A DNA stretch of 64,000 bases from Neostapfia colusana. Taxonomy: Eukaryota > Streptophyta > Magnoliopsida > Poales > Poaceae. A program made the position numbers and the translations under genes. The notes under the pieces are model-generated. The model was given only the letters and a program-made list of their open reading frames with translations, made no database searches and was not told the DNA's origin. Below are positions 24,840-36,960 of this stretch, one piece after another (position 1 is the stretch's first letter; every line of letters begins with the position of its first letter). The DNA lies in contig JASWHV010000012.1 in the NCBI GenBank assembly GCA_030760725.1, positions 35,247,652-35,311,651 of the forward strand. The letters are read 5' to 3'.

Positions 24840-25802
24840 CTACTCGGAGTAAAACTCGACCTCCTGTGGGTCATCCTCCTCCGCTACCTCTGCTGGTGGC
24901 TAAGTTTCCATGACCTCCTCTTTGGGATCAGGTTCCGGCATCGCCGGGATACCCAAAACCACTAGTACTGCCCCTACCTTCAGTAGGCCCACTACCGGAG
25001 GTACGAGGTCTTGCAAAGTATGCACCTCGTCCGTGGCCTGATGGTAGTCTTCTTCCCATCCCCGCCCCTCCTTAATAGCGTCATCACGCTCTTGAGTGAG
25101 GACCTCGTTCTGCTGGGTCAAGGCCTATACTTTCTGCTGCAAAGCCGTGATGTCGACACGGCTTTTCTTCTTCGCCTTCTTTAGATGATGCAACTGATTG
25201 TGTTGTTCATTCAGTTGCTTGATCGTCAGAAGGAGCACATTACAGAGTGCACTGTGAGCACTCTCAAAATGGTCTTGGTGGATGATGCTCTCCTTGAGCT
25301 CAGCGGCAAGTTGAGCTGTATGGACAGCTTGGCTGTCCATCACGGTCTTCCCTGCCATCAACTGGAGGCTGAGATTCGCCTCCGCGGGGTTGTACCTTGG
25401 GCAACTCGGATACGTTGCCTCCAAGTACCTCTCCCTCCACACGTGATTAGCTCGCCCCTCCACCGAAACAAGCGCATATGGAGTGCCCTCCATAGCTCTC
25501 ACATGTAGCTGGCAGAAACGCGACATGGTGTCGCGGCCTGCCACCTGCTACATCTCCTCCGGTTGTCTACCTCTCACCGTGACGGTGAACGGTGCCCAAC
25601 CTGGTGGCTTAGGTCCTGCTGGAACTTTGTCATGGACGGTCCATGTATGGTTCCCCTCCTCGCCTTCTTCCTTGGTGAGGTAACGAGGCGTCTCCATGTA
25701 CCCGAAATATTGAAGCATTAGCTTCAACAGGTCCAAATAACCGCTGCGTTGAGAACAGTAGGATACCACCCACCCGTTCTCCAGTTGTTTATCCTTTGCC
25801 AT
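24840..25802 (-). pseudogene. Element E: ORF0, sense-strand accessory frame upstream of gag
   Basis: One minus-strand frame of about 321 codons runs from the ATG at 25802 (MAKDKQLENGWVVSYCSQRS) to a TAG at 24840, interrupted by three in-frame TAG codons near 25545, 25122 and 24897. The middle has a Lys-rich, heptad-like segment (LNEQHNQLHHLKKAKKKSR ... LTQQNEVLTQERD), probably a coiled coil, and the end is acidic. It lies between the primer site and gag in the sense direction. Extra frames before gag are known in some grass gypsy elements (orf0 of rice RIRE2, recalled from the literature). I cannot assign a function. Confidence 0.7.
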
Positions 25803-27290
25803 CTGTAGAAACATATTTGAAAAAGGTCAAATATTCATTTCAACAGTGAATCATTGAGTTATAACATAAAACATGTCATTGAACTCATAAAACTTGGAAA
25901 CAAATTCAAACTTAGTACAAATTTGATTGCTGGTTTGCTGCCCAAACAAACAGCACTGACCAGTTTCCCTTTTAATCTGATTTAGATCCTGCTAAAGGCA
26001 AAACCAGTTCTGGAGCTCAACATGAAAGTTATACTTAACTTCAATGGCTTTCCAGAATGTATTTGTTTGCCCTCAGATCAATCCTGGTTCAAAAGTTGAG
26101 ATGTCAAAGTTGACAGAATTTCTGGAGAAAATTGGACAGCACCTCCCTTCTTGAGATACTGATTTAATCCAAGGATTCCAGTTAATTCTACATCGAATTT
26201 GACAAAACTTTCTGCTACAAAGATGTAAATTATCTCATGAACTTTTCATAACTACCTCATTTTATATTCGTGGATTTTTATGCAGGAAGTTATGCTCAAT
26301 TTACAGAGAGATACAGAGAGTATTTGCTCTGCCCTAATTTCTGGACAGTTTCAACTCTACTGCATTTTTCGACTGGTGAAGGGACGAAACACCTCTGGAC
26401 ATCAATAGAAAAGTTGTAAAGCTCTACCAAAGATTTCCATAAATGTATCATATGACCCTAACATCGAAAGCACTCAACCTATAACCTCTGTGTAACTTCA
26501 GCCTTATTTCAGCTGAAACCAGGGGACTCTGTCCTTGGTATCCTATAAGTTGAAAACTTGTTTACTTTGAACATCCTGATTAAGGGAAGCAGTTAAGTCA
26601 AAGTTTCAGTGCTCTGGACCAAAAATTTCATGTTTTACAATGATGTTGAACATTTGGTGGGGTGTGACGCCGAAGCATCACCAGTTCATGTGGGTACTAT
26701 GTTCCTCACAAAGAAAAACCTATACCGGACTTAGCCGGCTTCCTTAGTTCAGTGGCACTAAAACGTCTCTCACACATGTGTGCTACTCGTCTACCGATTA
26801 GTGGTCAGACTACATGCAAGTAAATCACACAATTGTCAGGTTCAGCTGCACACCAAACCCGGTCCCAATACAGTTCATACAACCGTCCGTCATCACTCGC
26901 ACGGTTGTTCTCAAGCCAAACACGTCTTGAGCTACGTGTTCATGTTACTAACCACGTTACAGGGCCTCCCATACTTGCCCACAGCACGCCAGGGAAGGGC
27001 ATTGCTCGAATACCCCAAACGACATGAAGAGTCGTAGAGGATACTAAAGTTGGCCGGGTTACCTGCCACCCGTGACGCTCCACCCTTAAGCATGTGCGCA
27101 CTGGTGGACAGCGCTTACATGCACCCCCCAAGACATATGACATCCCAAGATGCATGATTTTCCGACATAAGCAATTAGGTTAGTGTTGCCACTTGCTATA
27201 CACTAATAACATCCTTATATGGGCTACTAACTCGTTCCTCACCGAGTTTTTGAAAAGATGACCTTTTAAGTGTGTTAAACCTCAAGCGAG
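25803..27290 (-). mobile_element. Element E: 5' leader between primer site and ORF0
   Basis: About 1.5 kb of non-coding sequence. The part next to the primer site is homologous in layout to the leaders of A and H. The AT-rich part (25810-26640) contains repeated phrases about gross pattern only, with no coding frame of note. No splice signal could be assigned with confidence. Confidence 0.75.
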
Positions 27291-27301
27291 CTCTGATACC
27301 A
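27291..27301 (-). other. Primer-binding site of element E (tRNA-Met)
   Basis: TGGTATCAGAG on the minus strand, three bases (GCG) from the 5' LTR end at 27305, as in element A. Confidence 0.92.
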
Positions 27302-27304
27302 CGC

Positions 27305-29035
27305 TGCGAGGACCCGACGGTCTCGACTAGCCCGGATCACGCTTAGGGGTGCTGCGTTGCACAACAGCGGATAACACACGTAAAAGGTACAAAGCAGAAG
27401 CAAAAGTTTTATTACAATGAACTGTTTTTGAGCATGTTTACAACAAAATAAGTCAAGTCTACACTCATGGGCGTAGCCTAAGCAAAAGATTTCACGTTCA
27501 GCCCGTGAACATGTTCCCACTAGCACGCACACACTAACACGGTGACGTGCATGACTCCCACTCGACGGGGTTGCCCTCTTTGGGGTCCGTCTCCTCCTCC
27601 GGAGTCTCCTCCTCATAGCACCCTTCAAACGCTTCAAACACAAGCAGTGGGCACGATGGCTCAGCAAGACTGACCCGTCTTACCTATACATGAAACTCTA
27701 CATGCTGGGTTTACAGTGTTAATGGAATGAACATGGTAAAGGACATGCCTAAATAGTTGTACCTTACTTTTAAGTTTTTAGCACAAGTTGTGAAAGAACC
27801 TCGTGCTAAGGCACATAAGAGAGCCGCAATCAAACAAAAAACGTATTTCTCTCATGTGCTCTGCCTAAGGTTAAAAATAACTTTAATTAGCTCTAAACTA
27901 CAACAGATCATTAGCAACCAATGTATATCTTTCAATCAGTAATTTTTAACATGACTCTAGCCTGTTCTTTCTACGTCATGGTACGGTGAAAAAGTGGTAC
28001 TCACTGACTGCGAGGGACGGCGATTATAATCGATTTACACCTGCAGGATTAGCCGAATAACCCGTCACGTACCCGCATACTCGATGTTGCCTACAGCAAC
28101 AACCACAGACGTCGTACACAACCACCTTTCATCCGTCAGCCAAATGTTGAACCGGTTCTATCATTCCGAGCAAGAGGTCTCTGCGCGCGCATCTGCAGTG
28201 CCGCCAGACAATTTACACCTCAAGCTCTCAACCTACCCTCTGGACGACAAGCAATGCCTCAACAAATCGCTACCCGAATTACATCGGTTTCCCGGTTCGC
28301 ATATATCCAGTAGGTCTTCGGTACTGTTCTAGCTTGTTCAACAGGCCCGCACACGGCTCGGTCCTCAATCGACACAAGCGGAGCTATGGCACACAGGCCC
28401 CAAAGTCATGCTGCCCTTACTCTCCGCTTGGTCTCATTTTTCTTGTCATGTGTTCCATTTGCTATCTCTAACCAAGCGGTGTGCCTCTAGCCTATTCTTG
28501 CGAGCAGTTCCAACTACTCGACTTGTACCGAATCCTACACTAGTTTAGCATCGCAGTGGCTACTCGAGGTTTAAATCCTAAGCCCAAAACCAGGGTTTTA
28601 TTGGCTATGCATTAGGGTTTTCAAACAAGACTCTAATGCATAATCGAAGTGGATACTCAAAGTAAGTTCTCAAAACAATAAAATTTATAAAACGGCTAAT
28701 GCAAACCGAAGCTTGCCTTGCTGCTGGTCGTATGCTAGCTGTTCCTCCGGGGTGATGAAATCCAACACCTCTGGTTCCTCTTCAACCTTAGCGACTACAC
28801 AATATAAATATGTATGCGTGTCAATTTAGATGCATTTGAATTTGGAGTTGATATCGTTAAGACTGTAAGTACAACCTAAAAAGAGACTTGGCCAGATTTC
28901 ATCTGAAGCAAAGCTCATTTGAGCCCTGCACAAATAAATGTGTATTTGGCCTTACTTGAAGATCTTAGAGTTTTCTAATGATTTACATGGAGTAAGCCAT
29001 GAATTTTTGGAAACTAGATTTTCAGAGGGTTCTAA
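27305..29035 (-). mobile_element. Element E: 5' LTR, truncated
   Basis: The LTR end next to the primer site is intact (27305). The piece runs to about 29035, where it stops inside sequence that in the 3' copy continues at about 17870. About 2.2 kb of the LTR, including its TG start and GC-rich island, is missing. The neighbouring base belongs to RT of element F. Relative to the 3' LTR there is also a deletion of about 50 bp near 28865. A CGAGCAG/CTACTCG hairpin is at 28501-28520. Confidence 0.87.
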
Positions 29036-30898
29036 CAATAATCAACACATAACCTCAGTGTTTCATCCTTCTTCTTAATGAACAGCGCAGAGCAACCCCA
29101 AGGTGATGAGCTTGGTCGTATGAAACCCTTGCCCATGAGTTCATTTAGCTGCTACTTCAACTACGCTAGTTCATTAGGTGCCATCTTGTAAGGCCTTCGT
29201 GAAATAGGTGTTGTTCCCAGCGCCAGTTCAATCTTGAACTCGACGTCCCGTTCGGGCGGCAAGCCCGGTAAATCATCGGGAAAACATCGGGGTAATCACG
29301 TACCACCAGAATATCTTCAAGTTTAATCGCTTCCGTGTGGTAGGCCTCTGCCATTTCTTGATCTTCGCTGTCTAAAAACAGTGTGTGCTGTCCGTGAATC
29401 GGCGAGTCAATCTGAACAGTTCGGTTACCGATATTAAGAATGGCACCGTGATGATTTAACCAAGACATCCCCAATATTACATCTATCTTCTGCCCACCCA
29501 ACATAATCAGCGATGTTGGGTATATTTTTCCTCCCAAACATAAAGCTGCTCAGGACACAACCTGATTGGCAGAGACACTTCTTCCGTTGAACGTATAAGA
29601 TAACTAGTCGTGGTAGTATTGGTGGATAGTTGGTGCTGATCCACGCATTATTTTCTGATAAAATTATGGGTAGCACCGGAATCAAAAAGTATAAGCACGG
29701 GTACGTCTTTAAGAGTGAACATGCCCGCTAGCACCGGTGCTCCCTGCGGGACATCCTCAATAGCAAGATGTTGCACACTCCCAGATTGCAACGCTGTTAT
29801 GTATAATTGAGCACGTAGCGGCATACCACCTGATGATGATGGTTGTCCTCTGTTCAAAAACTTCTCCCGGCATTCTTGAGTAAAATACCAAAAACGGTGG
29901 CAATAATAACAAGGATATTTCCCCGGTTCTTCGCTGATTTCCGGCTGAGAAGTTGATGTACTTGGCTGCAGCAATGAGGCACCAAAAATCATTCGTTGCT
30001 GTGGCTGTGGTGGTGCTTGAAGACATGATTCTTGAACAGGAAATCTTTGATAAGTTGGTCTTACTGGTGGTCTCCATATTTCACTGGATGGTGTGCGATG
30101 CAACAAACGGTATTTACGAGGAACAATGGGTGTGCCTTCTTGCACATCACTCCGGTGCCTCTTCTCTGCTTGACACTAAAGTGTCATCTGTTCTTGCAGC
30201 ATGGCATCACTGACCAACTCGGTGTAATTACCTTGATTGAACAAAGCCAACTTATCCTTTAATATGGTACTCAGGCCATGGAAAAAGTAATCACACCTTG
30301 CAGCTCCGTTCGTCACATAGTCGGAAGCATATTATGCCAAATGGTTCAACCGTTTGACATAATCAAGGACATTCATGTCCCCCTGCTTCAACTTCCTGAA
30401 TTCCTTCCGCTAGGTCTTGATAAAACCCGTAGGAATGTGACGAGCATGGAAGGCTTCACGAAATTCCATCCATTCCACTTGATGGCCTTCCGGAATAGTG
30501 GTGAGATATTCGAACCACCAATTTCCGGTGGCTCCATGGAGTTGTTGAGCTGCAAATAATGTCTTCTGATAATCATCACACTCGAACACTCCAAATTTGG
30601 ACTCCATAACCCGAAGCCACTGATTCGCCTCCACGGGTCCGGTCGCTTCTGTGAAAATTGGCGGTTGAGTCGCCAAGAAGTCCAAATAGGGGTTCTGAGG
30701 TGGAACGACCTGTTGTGTTCGTTGGAGTATGCCTTGCTGTACCAAGGATTGAAGTAGTCTTGTGTTCTCTTGATTCGACTCGACCATTTGAGCCATGACA
30801 TCCGCCCATACCGTCTATGGCGGTACCCGCAGTGGAGTCGAGTTATCGCCATTTCGGCGAGAACCTTCAGCCACACTCGAAGAACGAGTACGCACCAT
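29036..30898 (-). pseudogene. Element F: gag, protease and start of RT
   Basis: Gag starts at the ATG at 30896-30898 (MVRTRSSSVAEGSRRNGD) and contains the gag domain (PIFTEATGPVEANQWLRVME, WMEFREAFHARHIPTGF). The zinc knuckle reads CYYCHRFWYFTQEC, so the metal-binding His is Tyr. Protease keeps FDSGATHNFI but a stop follows at about 29646. The frame shifts by one before VRDYPDVF, and RT ends at 29036 inside LCVDY at the junction with element E. Several further stops lie in gag (near 30816 and 30408). The rest of pol and the 3' LTR are absent from the window. Confidence 0.88.
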
Positions 30899-31768
30899 AC
30901 TACAAAAGGATAATTTTGAGGGGAGTCAAAACTTTATGAAAACATGAACCTGCTAAAACTTTATGAAAGTATAACAAAAATTCATGTTTACATGTCTCCC
31001 TAAAGTAGGCATAATCCGTCCTATTTGCTGTACAGAATAGACCTTTCTGCACATAACCCAGATTTTAATCCGGTTAACAGAATTTTCATAACTCAAGATG
31101 AATACAAAAGTTAAATTTAAATTCATTATATTTCCAAAGAGTATCTATGTGCCTCTATATAATTCCTGGATCAAAAGTTATGATTGCTCAAAGTTGGCAG
31201 AATATCTGGATAAAATTTGCCAGCATCTCCTCTGAATGTGGCTGTTTTATCACAGTTGTACATAAAAATACAGTACAATTCTAACCAAACTCTGAAATAC
31301 AAAATTGTTACACATATGATCACCTTTCCAACGATTTATTATATGACCCTTAGGGATTTTTCTACATAAAGTTATGAGTGTTATACAGAAACATCCAGAG
31401 AGGTTTGCCTCTGTCCTGTTCCTGGACAGTTTGCATTCAACTGGACATTCATCCAATTTGGCATGTGATTTTGCTCTGGAGGCCTAAATAGAAGTGGTAG
31501 AGCCCTTAAAAATATTTCCAGAACTGTATCATACACCTCCATGGGGTAAAGCTACTCAGAGTTATGCTCTGTTAAACTCCAGCAAAATTACTGCTGAAAC
31601 AGAGCACTCTGTTTTTGAGAACCTTAGAAGCCTATTAATTCTCTCCTTTGAATCTTAGTTCAACTAAGGAGCTCAGTAACTAATATGTATTTTCAGACTT
31701 CCATTTTTTAGTTGAAAGTTACTCATAAATCATTTCTCGGAGGAAAGAAAATTATCAAGTGTAGTACG
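30899..31768 (-). mobile_element. Element F: shortened 5' leader, primer site missing
   Basis: Only about 0.87 kb separates gag from the LTR, against about 2.7 kb in E and about 1.9 kb in H. No TGGTATCAGAG is found next to the LTR; the bases there read GTAGTACG. No ORF0 is present. A deletion that removed primer site and part of the leader is the simplest reading. Confidence 0.8.
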
Positions 31769-32974
31769 TGTGGGGGACCACCCCGTGGTTCTCCCACTCC
31801 GGGATCACAGACGGTGGTGCCGTGCGATGCGGCACCCAACACCACACAAGAAAATATTAAGAACAACATACAAACTTTTATTCGACATAAAAACACAGCG
31901 GATGTCTTTTACAAACTTATTTATACAGTGGAAGTATTACATATAACTAGTCTCTCATCCTAACTAAGCAAAAGTACAGCCGTCCAGCCCGGGGACGCTA
32001 CACAGTAGTAACACTCACACCATGATCACGGCGGCGTGCAGGGCTCCAGCTCATCCGTGTACCCCAACGGAGGCATCGCCTCGTCCTCAGACCCTTCCTC
32101 AAAACTCTCAACTGCACACAGCTCAAATATTGCAAACATGAGCACGATGGCTCAGCAAGGCTTAACCGACAACCCTAATCATGGAACTCTACATGCAGGA
32201 TTGTGTAATATAGGAAAAAGACATTGCAATAAAGACACGCCTACATGTTAATCCTTACTTTTAGTTTTATAGCAACAGTTTATTGTGCCTTAGGCACCCT
32301 AACATCGGATCTCCACAATCAAACAAGAAACGCTTTCCTCCGATGTGGTTATGCCCAAAGTGGAAGATAAACTTAATGAGCTCTATATCTACAGCATACA
32401 TGGTTTAAAGACATTAATAGTTCAATGCAGGAAATTTATCTGGCTTCTTTTACTTCTTACTAGGTCACAGCACAGTGAACAAGCAGTACTCAAATAACCG
32501 CGTGGGACGGTGATTGCAATCAGGAGACACCCGGATAACACGTCACATACACCCACTTTTAGAAGTGTGGTGCTTCACACCTTCCTACTCTGTTGTATGC
32601 AACAACCTTTCAAAGGAAACCCAAATGCCGAACCAGTCCATCTGTAATGGGCAGGAGGTCCCCGCGTGGAGCGTGTCTGTGCCCACCGGCAGATTTACAC
32701 CTTGCTACCCTCAACCCACTCCTATAAAATGATTGGGTAAGCCTCGACACCCAGGTTAACCAATTACATCGATTTCATGCTTATGTCAATATGCCATCCG
32801 GTACTGTTCAAAACTTGTCGAGCAGGTCCGCACACGACTCGGTCCTCAATGGACACCAATAGGCTACGCACGTGATACCTCCGCTCACTGCATCCTATTC
32901 CCCCTGTTGGGTGTAACACCCTCAAATTCATTTCCATACATTGCATACATTTTTCTTGTAGAGAAGCATTATAA

Positions 32975-33312
32975 AAGAAGTAGAAATGGAGAAAGAACAC
33001 TATAAATGGAGAAAGAACTATAGAAATGGAGAAAGAACCATAGAAATGGAGAAAGAACCATAGAAATGGAGGAAGGAACCATATAAATGGAGGAAAAACC
33101 ACATAAATGGAGAAGGGAATATAGAAATGGAGAATGGGGCATAGAAATGGAGAAGCGAAATATAGAAATGGAGAATGGGGCATAGAAATGGAGAGGGAAA
33201 TGTAGAAATGGAGAATGGAATATATAAATAGAGAGGGGAATGTAGAAATGGAGAATGGTACATAGAAATGGAGAGGGGGATGTACAAATGGAACAAGTGA
33301 CATAGAAATGGT
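32975..33312 (+). repeat. Tandem repeat, about 20 bp unit (AGAAATGGAGAAAGAACCAT-like)
   Basis: Some 15 or more copies of a purine-rich unit containing GAAATGGAGA follow one another with length and base changes. It lies in the likely U3 of the LTR-like insertion. The Phe/Ser-rich open frames on the opposite strand are only a product of the repeat. Confidence 0.9.
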
Positions 33313-33509
33313 GAGGAATGGGAAAAAGATAGCTGAAATAAGCCATTCTCAAAATTCCCCAAATTTTCCCCAAAATTTCCAAATTCCTCAATTCCACAAA
33401 GGGGTAATTTCCCCCCCATTTGGAGGGAATTTTCCCCAAATTGGCCGCACCAATTTTGTAGGAGACCCCTTGGCCGCAGCCCTTAAGGGGGGAAACCCTA
33501 TTCCCCACC

Positions 33510-33710
33510 TTTAGGACTCTTTGGTTAAGTCCCCCACCTCTAGGACTCTTTGGTTAAATCCCCCACCATTAGGGCTCTTTGTTTCCACCTTTAGGACTCT
33601 TTGGTTGAGTCCCATCTTTCTATGACTCTTTGTTTCCACCCCTAGGACTCTTTGGTTCACTCCCATCTTGCTAGGACTCTTTGTTTCCACCCCTAGGACT
33701 CTTTTTCCCC
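33510..33710 (+). repeat. Tandem repeat with core TAGGACTCTTTG
   Basis: About eight degenerate copies of TAGGACTCTTTG spaced roughly 25-30 bp apart, alternating with pyrimidine runs, end just before a TATA box. Such repeats in the U3 of LTRs often act as enhancer modules; that role is inferred here. Confidence 0.85.
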
Positions 33711-33712
33711 CT

Positions 33713-33722
33713 TATAAATATA
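33713..33722 (+). promoter_or_regulatory. TATA box of the LTR-like insertion
   Basis: TATAAATATA after the TAGGACTCTTTG repeats and before a GC-rich stretch is a good plant TATA box and sets the plus orientation of the insertion. Confidence 0.65.
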
Positions 33723-36700
33723 ACCGTCACCCCCTGGCCGCACCCCTCTCCCTTTTTGGTCGTCCCCCCCTGCTGCCAAGCCCCCTTCCTTGCTGCCAAG
33801 TCGCCAAGTTCTGCCCCCCTCCCTCGCAAGAATTTGGCCGCCGTCGAGCCCCATCACGCCTCGCCGTTGCTGGAGAAGAAGCCCGACGATCTGTCCTGCC
33901 CTAATCTTCCATAGAAAATTCCCAAAGCTGCTGCCATTGCTAGGAGAAAGGCCCTGCCACAAGGAGGAATTGAGGTAGGTCTACATTACCCATCTTACGA
34001 CATCGCCGCTGTTTCTACGCATCCGTTTTCTTCGCCCCCTTCGAGCAGAAACTTTTATGTGTGGAAAGATCACGTTTTGATCGGTTTTTGAAGATGGAAT
34101 TGATCTAGATCTTGAGTCAAGATCATCACCACGTCCACACTTGATCTCTACACCCTTGTTTCGTCGTGGTTCCTATTGAAATGCATATGCACATGTTTTA
34201 TAGAATGTAATGGAAAGAAGTTATAGAATTACTTTCTTAGAAACAGAGGTTGTGTGGAAAAGCCAAGCATGGCTTGGTTTGCCTCTGTTGTGCAAAGAAC
34301 AGAATAAACTAAATTGATCTTAAGGTCTTGGCTATACACTAACCATTTTTCCCTAATGAACATAATAGAGAAACTGAAAAGATTTGAGTGCAACTGAAGA
34401 CAAGAACTCCAATGGCCTCAAAACTTTTACAGCAGGTTCTATAGTACCTAAGGATTTAGCTTGCCAAATTGCAGCTAATGTGGAGTTAAATTGTGTTCTT
34501 CATAATTCTCATAATGTCTCTTATGTATTTTCACATATACATAAGTATAGAGAATAAGAACAGGAAGTTCAAGGACTCATCTTGGGCTGATAATTTACAT
34601 ATGAGTTCTTGATCACATAAGAGTAACCTGGTCCAAAATTCAGCCCTTTTACTTGAGTAGTTCTCCCAGAACAATTCTTTAAGCATTTGTACTTAAAAGA
34701 ATTAATTCTGTAGTAATGTGCATCTTCATGCCCAATTAAGGGAACTACAATTACAAGTATGTATCAGAGAGCTTGACTAAATTTTCCTATGATTTTTGGA
34801 GCTATGGATTGCTCAGAACAGATTTTTGAAGTGGGAAACATTTTCTGAAAATGTTTCTGGACTCTTTTGAACACAGTAGTTTGCATTTAGCAAATTCCTA
34901 CTCAAATGATCTTCAAATGAGCTGACAATTTGCTAGTAGGTCAACCCCATGCTAAAGAATATTCTGGCAAAATTTGGGGATTTTTGGATAAACCAAACTC
35001 TCTTAATAATTATTTTTTCAGAATATGTTCAAAGGATTTTCCAGAATATAATATTAACTTTCATACAAATCTGAGTTCATATTTGGATAGAACTCAGAGA
35101 TATGAATCCAACCCAAGTGGAATCACTTAAATTGGAGGTTTCTATCAGGAGTTATGAATTTCCAATGATTGAGCCAACTCTGGAATTGTTTTCCTACAGA
35201 AAATCCGGCTGGACCCACTGTTTTGAATTCCAGCCAATAGAAACGAAGCCACACCGGGCCACAGCTCCTCAGCGCACCAACACATAGGATCCCGGCCACG
35301 CCCGATCCCGGGTTTAAATTTTCTGCTGCTGACAGACGGGGCCCACCCGTCTTCTTCTTCCTTCGGCTTCCTCCCCGCGCCCGCGCTCTCCCCCTCGCCG
35401 GAGCTCGCTGGTGCTCGCCGGCCGGCCGTTTCCGGCCACCATCCGAACCCGGACTTGCCGCCAAGGGTTTTTGGGTATCGAGGAACAAGGCTGTGAGGTT
35501 TGCTTGGGCTGCCGACGGCCGGAAAATGGCCGGCGACGTGTAACCGCCTCTGTGGTAGTCCGGCAGCGTCGCCCGAGGTCTCCAGCCCTCCAAAACTTGT
35601 GCCGACGAGCCCTACAGCACCAGCGTACCTCTAGGAAGATCGGCACGGCCTCAAAGTAGCTCGGAAGTGGCGAGAACTAGGTTGTCATCGCGCGACCGAA
35701 TGGGTCCGCCATGAACAACCCAAGAAGAGCTCGAAATTCGCCGGTCTGAGGCGTTACCATGCGCTGGATGCAAAAGGGAAAATGATCGCCGGCTAGTCTA
35801 GCTTCTCTGGGCCAAATTTGGTGACTTAAGGAGAATCAGAGGGCAAGAATTTGAAGGAATCGTACCGGAAGCTCGGAATGGGGTCGCCGGAGCAAAACCT
35901 TGAAATTCGCCGTCGATAGCTCGCGGCACGGCCTGAGCTTGGGCTGAGAGAAGCACCGCACCCGTGCGCGTCCGTAGCTGTGATCGCTTGGCCGTGAAAC
36001 CCCATGTGGAGGGCTGTCCACGAGCGCCCGATCACCTTCTTGAACTCGGTCGCCGTGGCGGCGGTTGTTCTCGGGCACTGGGGGCCGCAGCTCGCTTGTT
36101 TGCGGGTCAGGGAGGTGGCGGCTGATCTCAGGAAAAGGTTTAGCAGCCCGGGGGAGGGAAGAGCGCGACGATTTCTTCGGTTTCCCGATCGACCGAGAGG
36201 GCGGAGGGGGGGGACATTCGCTGGTCGTGCGCTCGCGAGGAGGAGAAGATGGATGGCCTTTGCTTCGTCCAGGAGGGGCGATCAGGCCGCAGAACCGCCT
36301 CTGGGCGCCATGCGTGGGGAAAGGAAGCAGCTGGTGGCGCTGCCGAGCCTCCCAGTGGCTCCACGGTGGGAGCTGCTCGTGGCTCACGTGCTGTTCGATG
36401 AATTTCCCCACTGGGGCTGAGACTTAGTGTGCAAGGCACCTCCTTTAGCTCCATGACATGTGGGTCCCACTCCACATGTACCTCCCAAATATCTGTTCAA
36501 GCTGATCTCTTTAATTCCCAGAATTCGAAGTTGAAAAAGGTGGGCTGGAATTCGAATTCTTCAATTTCAGTTTGAATTTGCTTGCCAAACTTGAATTTAG
36601 TTGAAGTTTGCAAATTCTCCTCTTTAGCTCCCTTTTGAGCCCATCCTACAAATGAGAAGTTTGTGAGCAAACTTTTCCCCATAATTCCAACTATATGGCT

Positions 36701-36960
36701 GCATGTTTATTCAAAGTCCTTGGTCACTATATTTGTGAACTTTGAATTTCAAATCTGATTTTTAAACTTACATGCAAAGATATATTTAACTCCTTAGTGG
36801 TTCAACCCTTTCAAATAAAATGGGAACCTCATGTTGGATGTTCATCCATGTATTACCTCGCATGAAGAAAAGTTTTAGCAAGTCCCATTTTTCATGTCTT
36901 TGCCACACATATGAACGCAAACCTTGGTTTTTATTCATACACATTTTTGGGACTTTTACA

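Larger units (their letters stand above)
16993..29035 (-). mobile_element. Element E: minus-strand chromovirus with both LTRs partly present
   Basis: E runs leftward from a truncated 5' LTR (27305-29035) through primer site, leader with ORF0, gag-pol (24567-20018) and a 3' LTR (20010-16993) cut by the insertion of C. The two LTR pieces overlap by about 0.8 kb (28211-29035 against 16993-17870) and are clearly the same family. Joining their unique parts gives a full LTR length of about 3.9 kb. The right end is lost at a junction with element F. Confidence 0.88.
32912..34150 (+). mobile_element. Solo-LTR-like insertion in element F, right end uncertain
   Basis: It begins TGTAACACCCTCAAATTCAT exactly where homology to element H's LTR stops (32911). 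It has two tandem-repeat blocks, a TATA box and a GC-rich transcribed-type region, the usual layout of a plus-strand LTR (U3, R, U5). No primer site, gag or pol follows. I could not find a clear CA end or a matching 5 bp duplicate, so the right limit is a guess between 34130 and 34200, and a truncated element is as likely as a true solo LTR. Confidence 0.6.
31769..36960 (-). mobile_element. Element F: 5' LTR with an internal LTR-like insertion
   Basis: On the minus strand the LTR starts at 36960 with TGTAAAAGTCCCAAAAATGT, the same family as M at 63922, and ends at about 31769. The sequence 32912 to about 34150 is foreign and splits it; removing it gives an LTR of about 3.9 kb. A GC-rich island lies at 35329-36470, bounded by ACGGGGCCCACC and by GTGGGACCCAC. 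The terminal hairpin is at 31813-31839. At 36961 the sequence enters the 3' LTR of element H. Confidence 0.85.

Noticed and set aside
25125..25544. Independent host gene on the minus strand
   Set aside because: It shares one frame with the neighbouring open segments and lies between E's primer site and gag, so it is part of the element's ORF0.
32975..33312. CRISPR-like array
   Set aside because: Direct repeats without unique spacers, in a plant LTR; a simple tandem repeat fits.
32764..33508. Two minus-strand frames of 179 codons rich in Phe, Ser and Pro
   Set aside because: They are translations of the 20 bp tandem repeat; periodic composition explains them.
35314..36475. Frames up to 191 codons in the F LTR
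   Set aside because: GC-rich island artefacts, as in the other LTRs.
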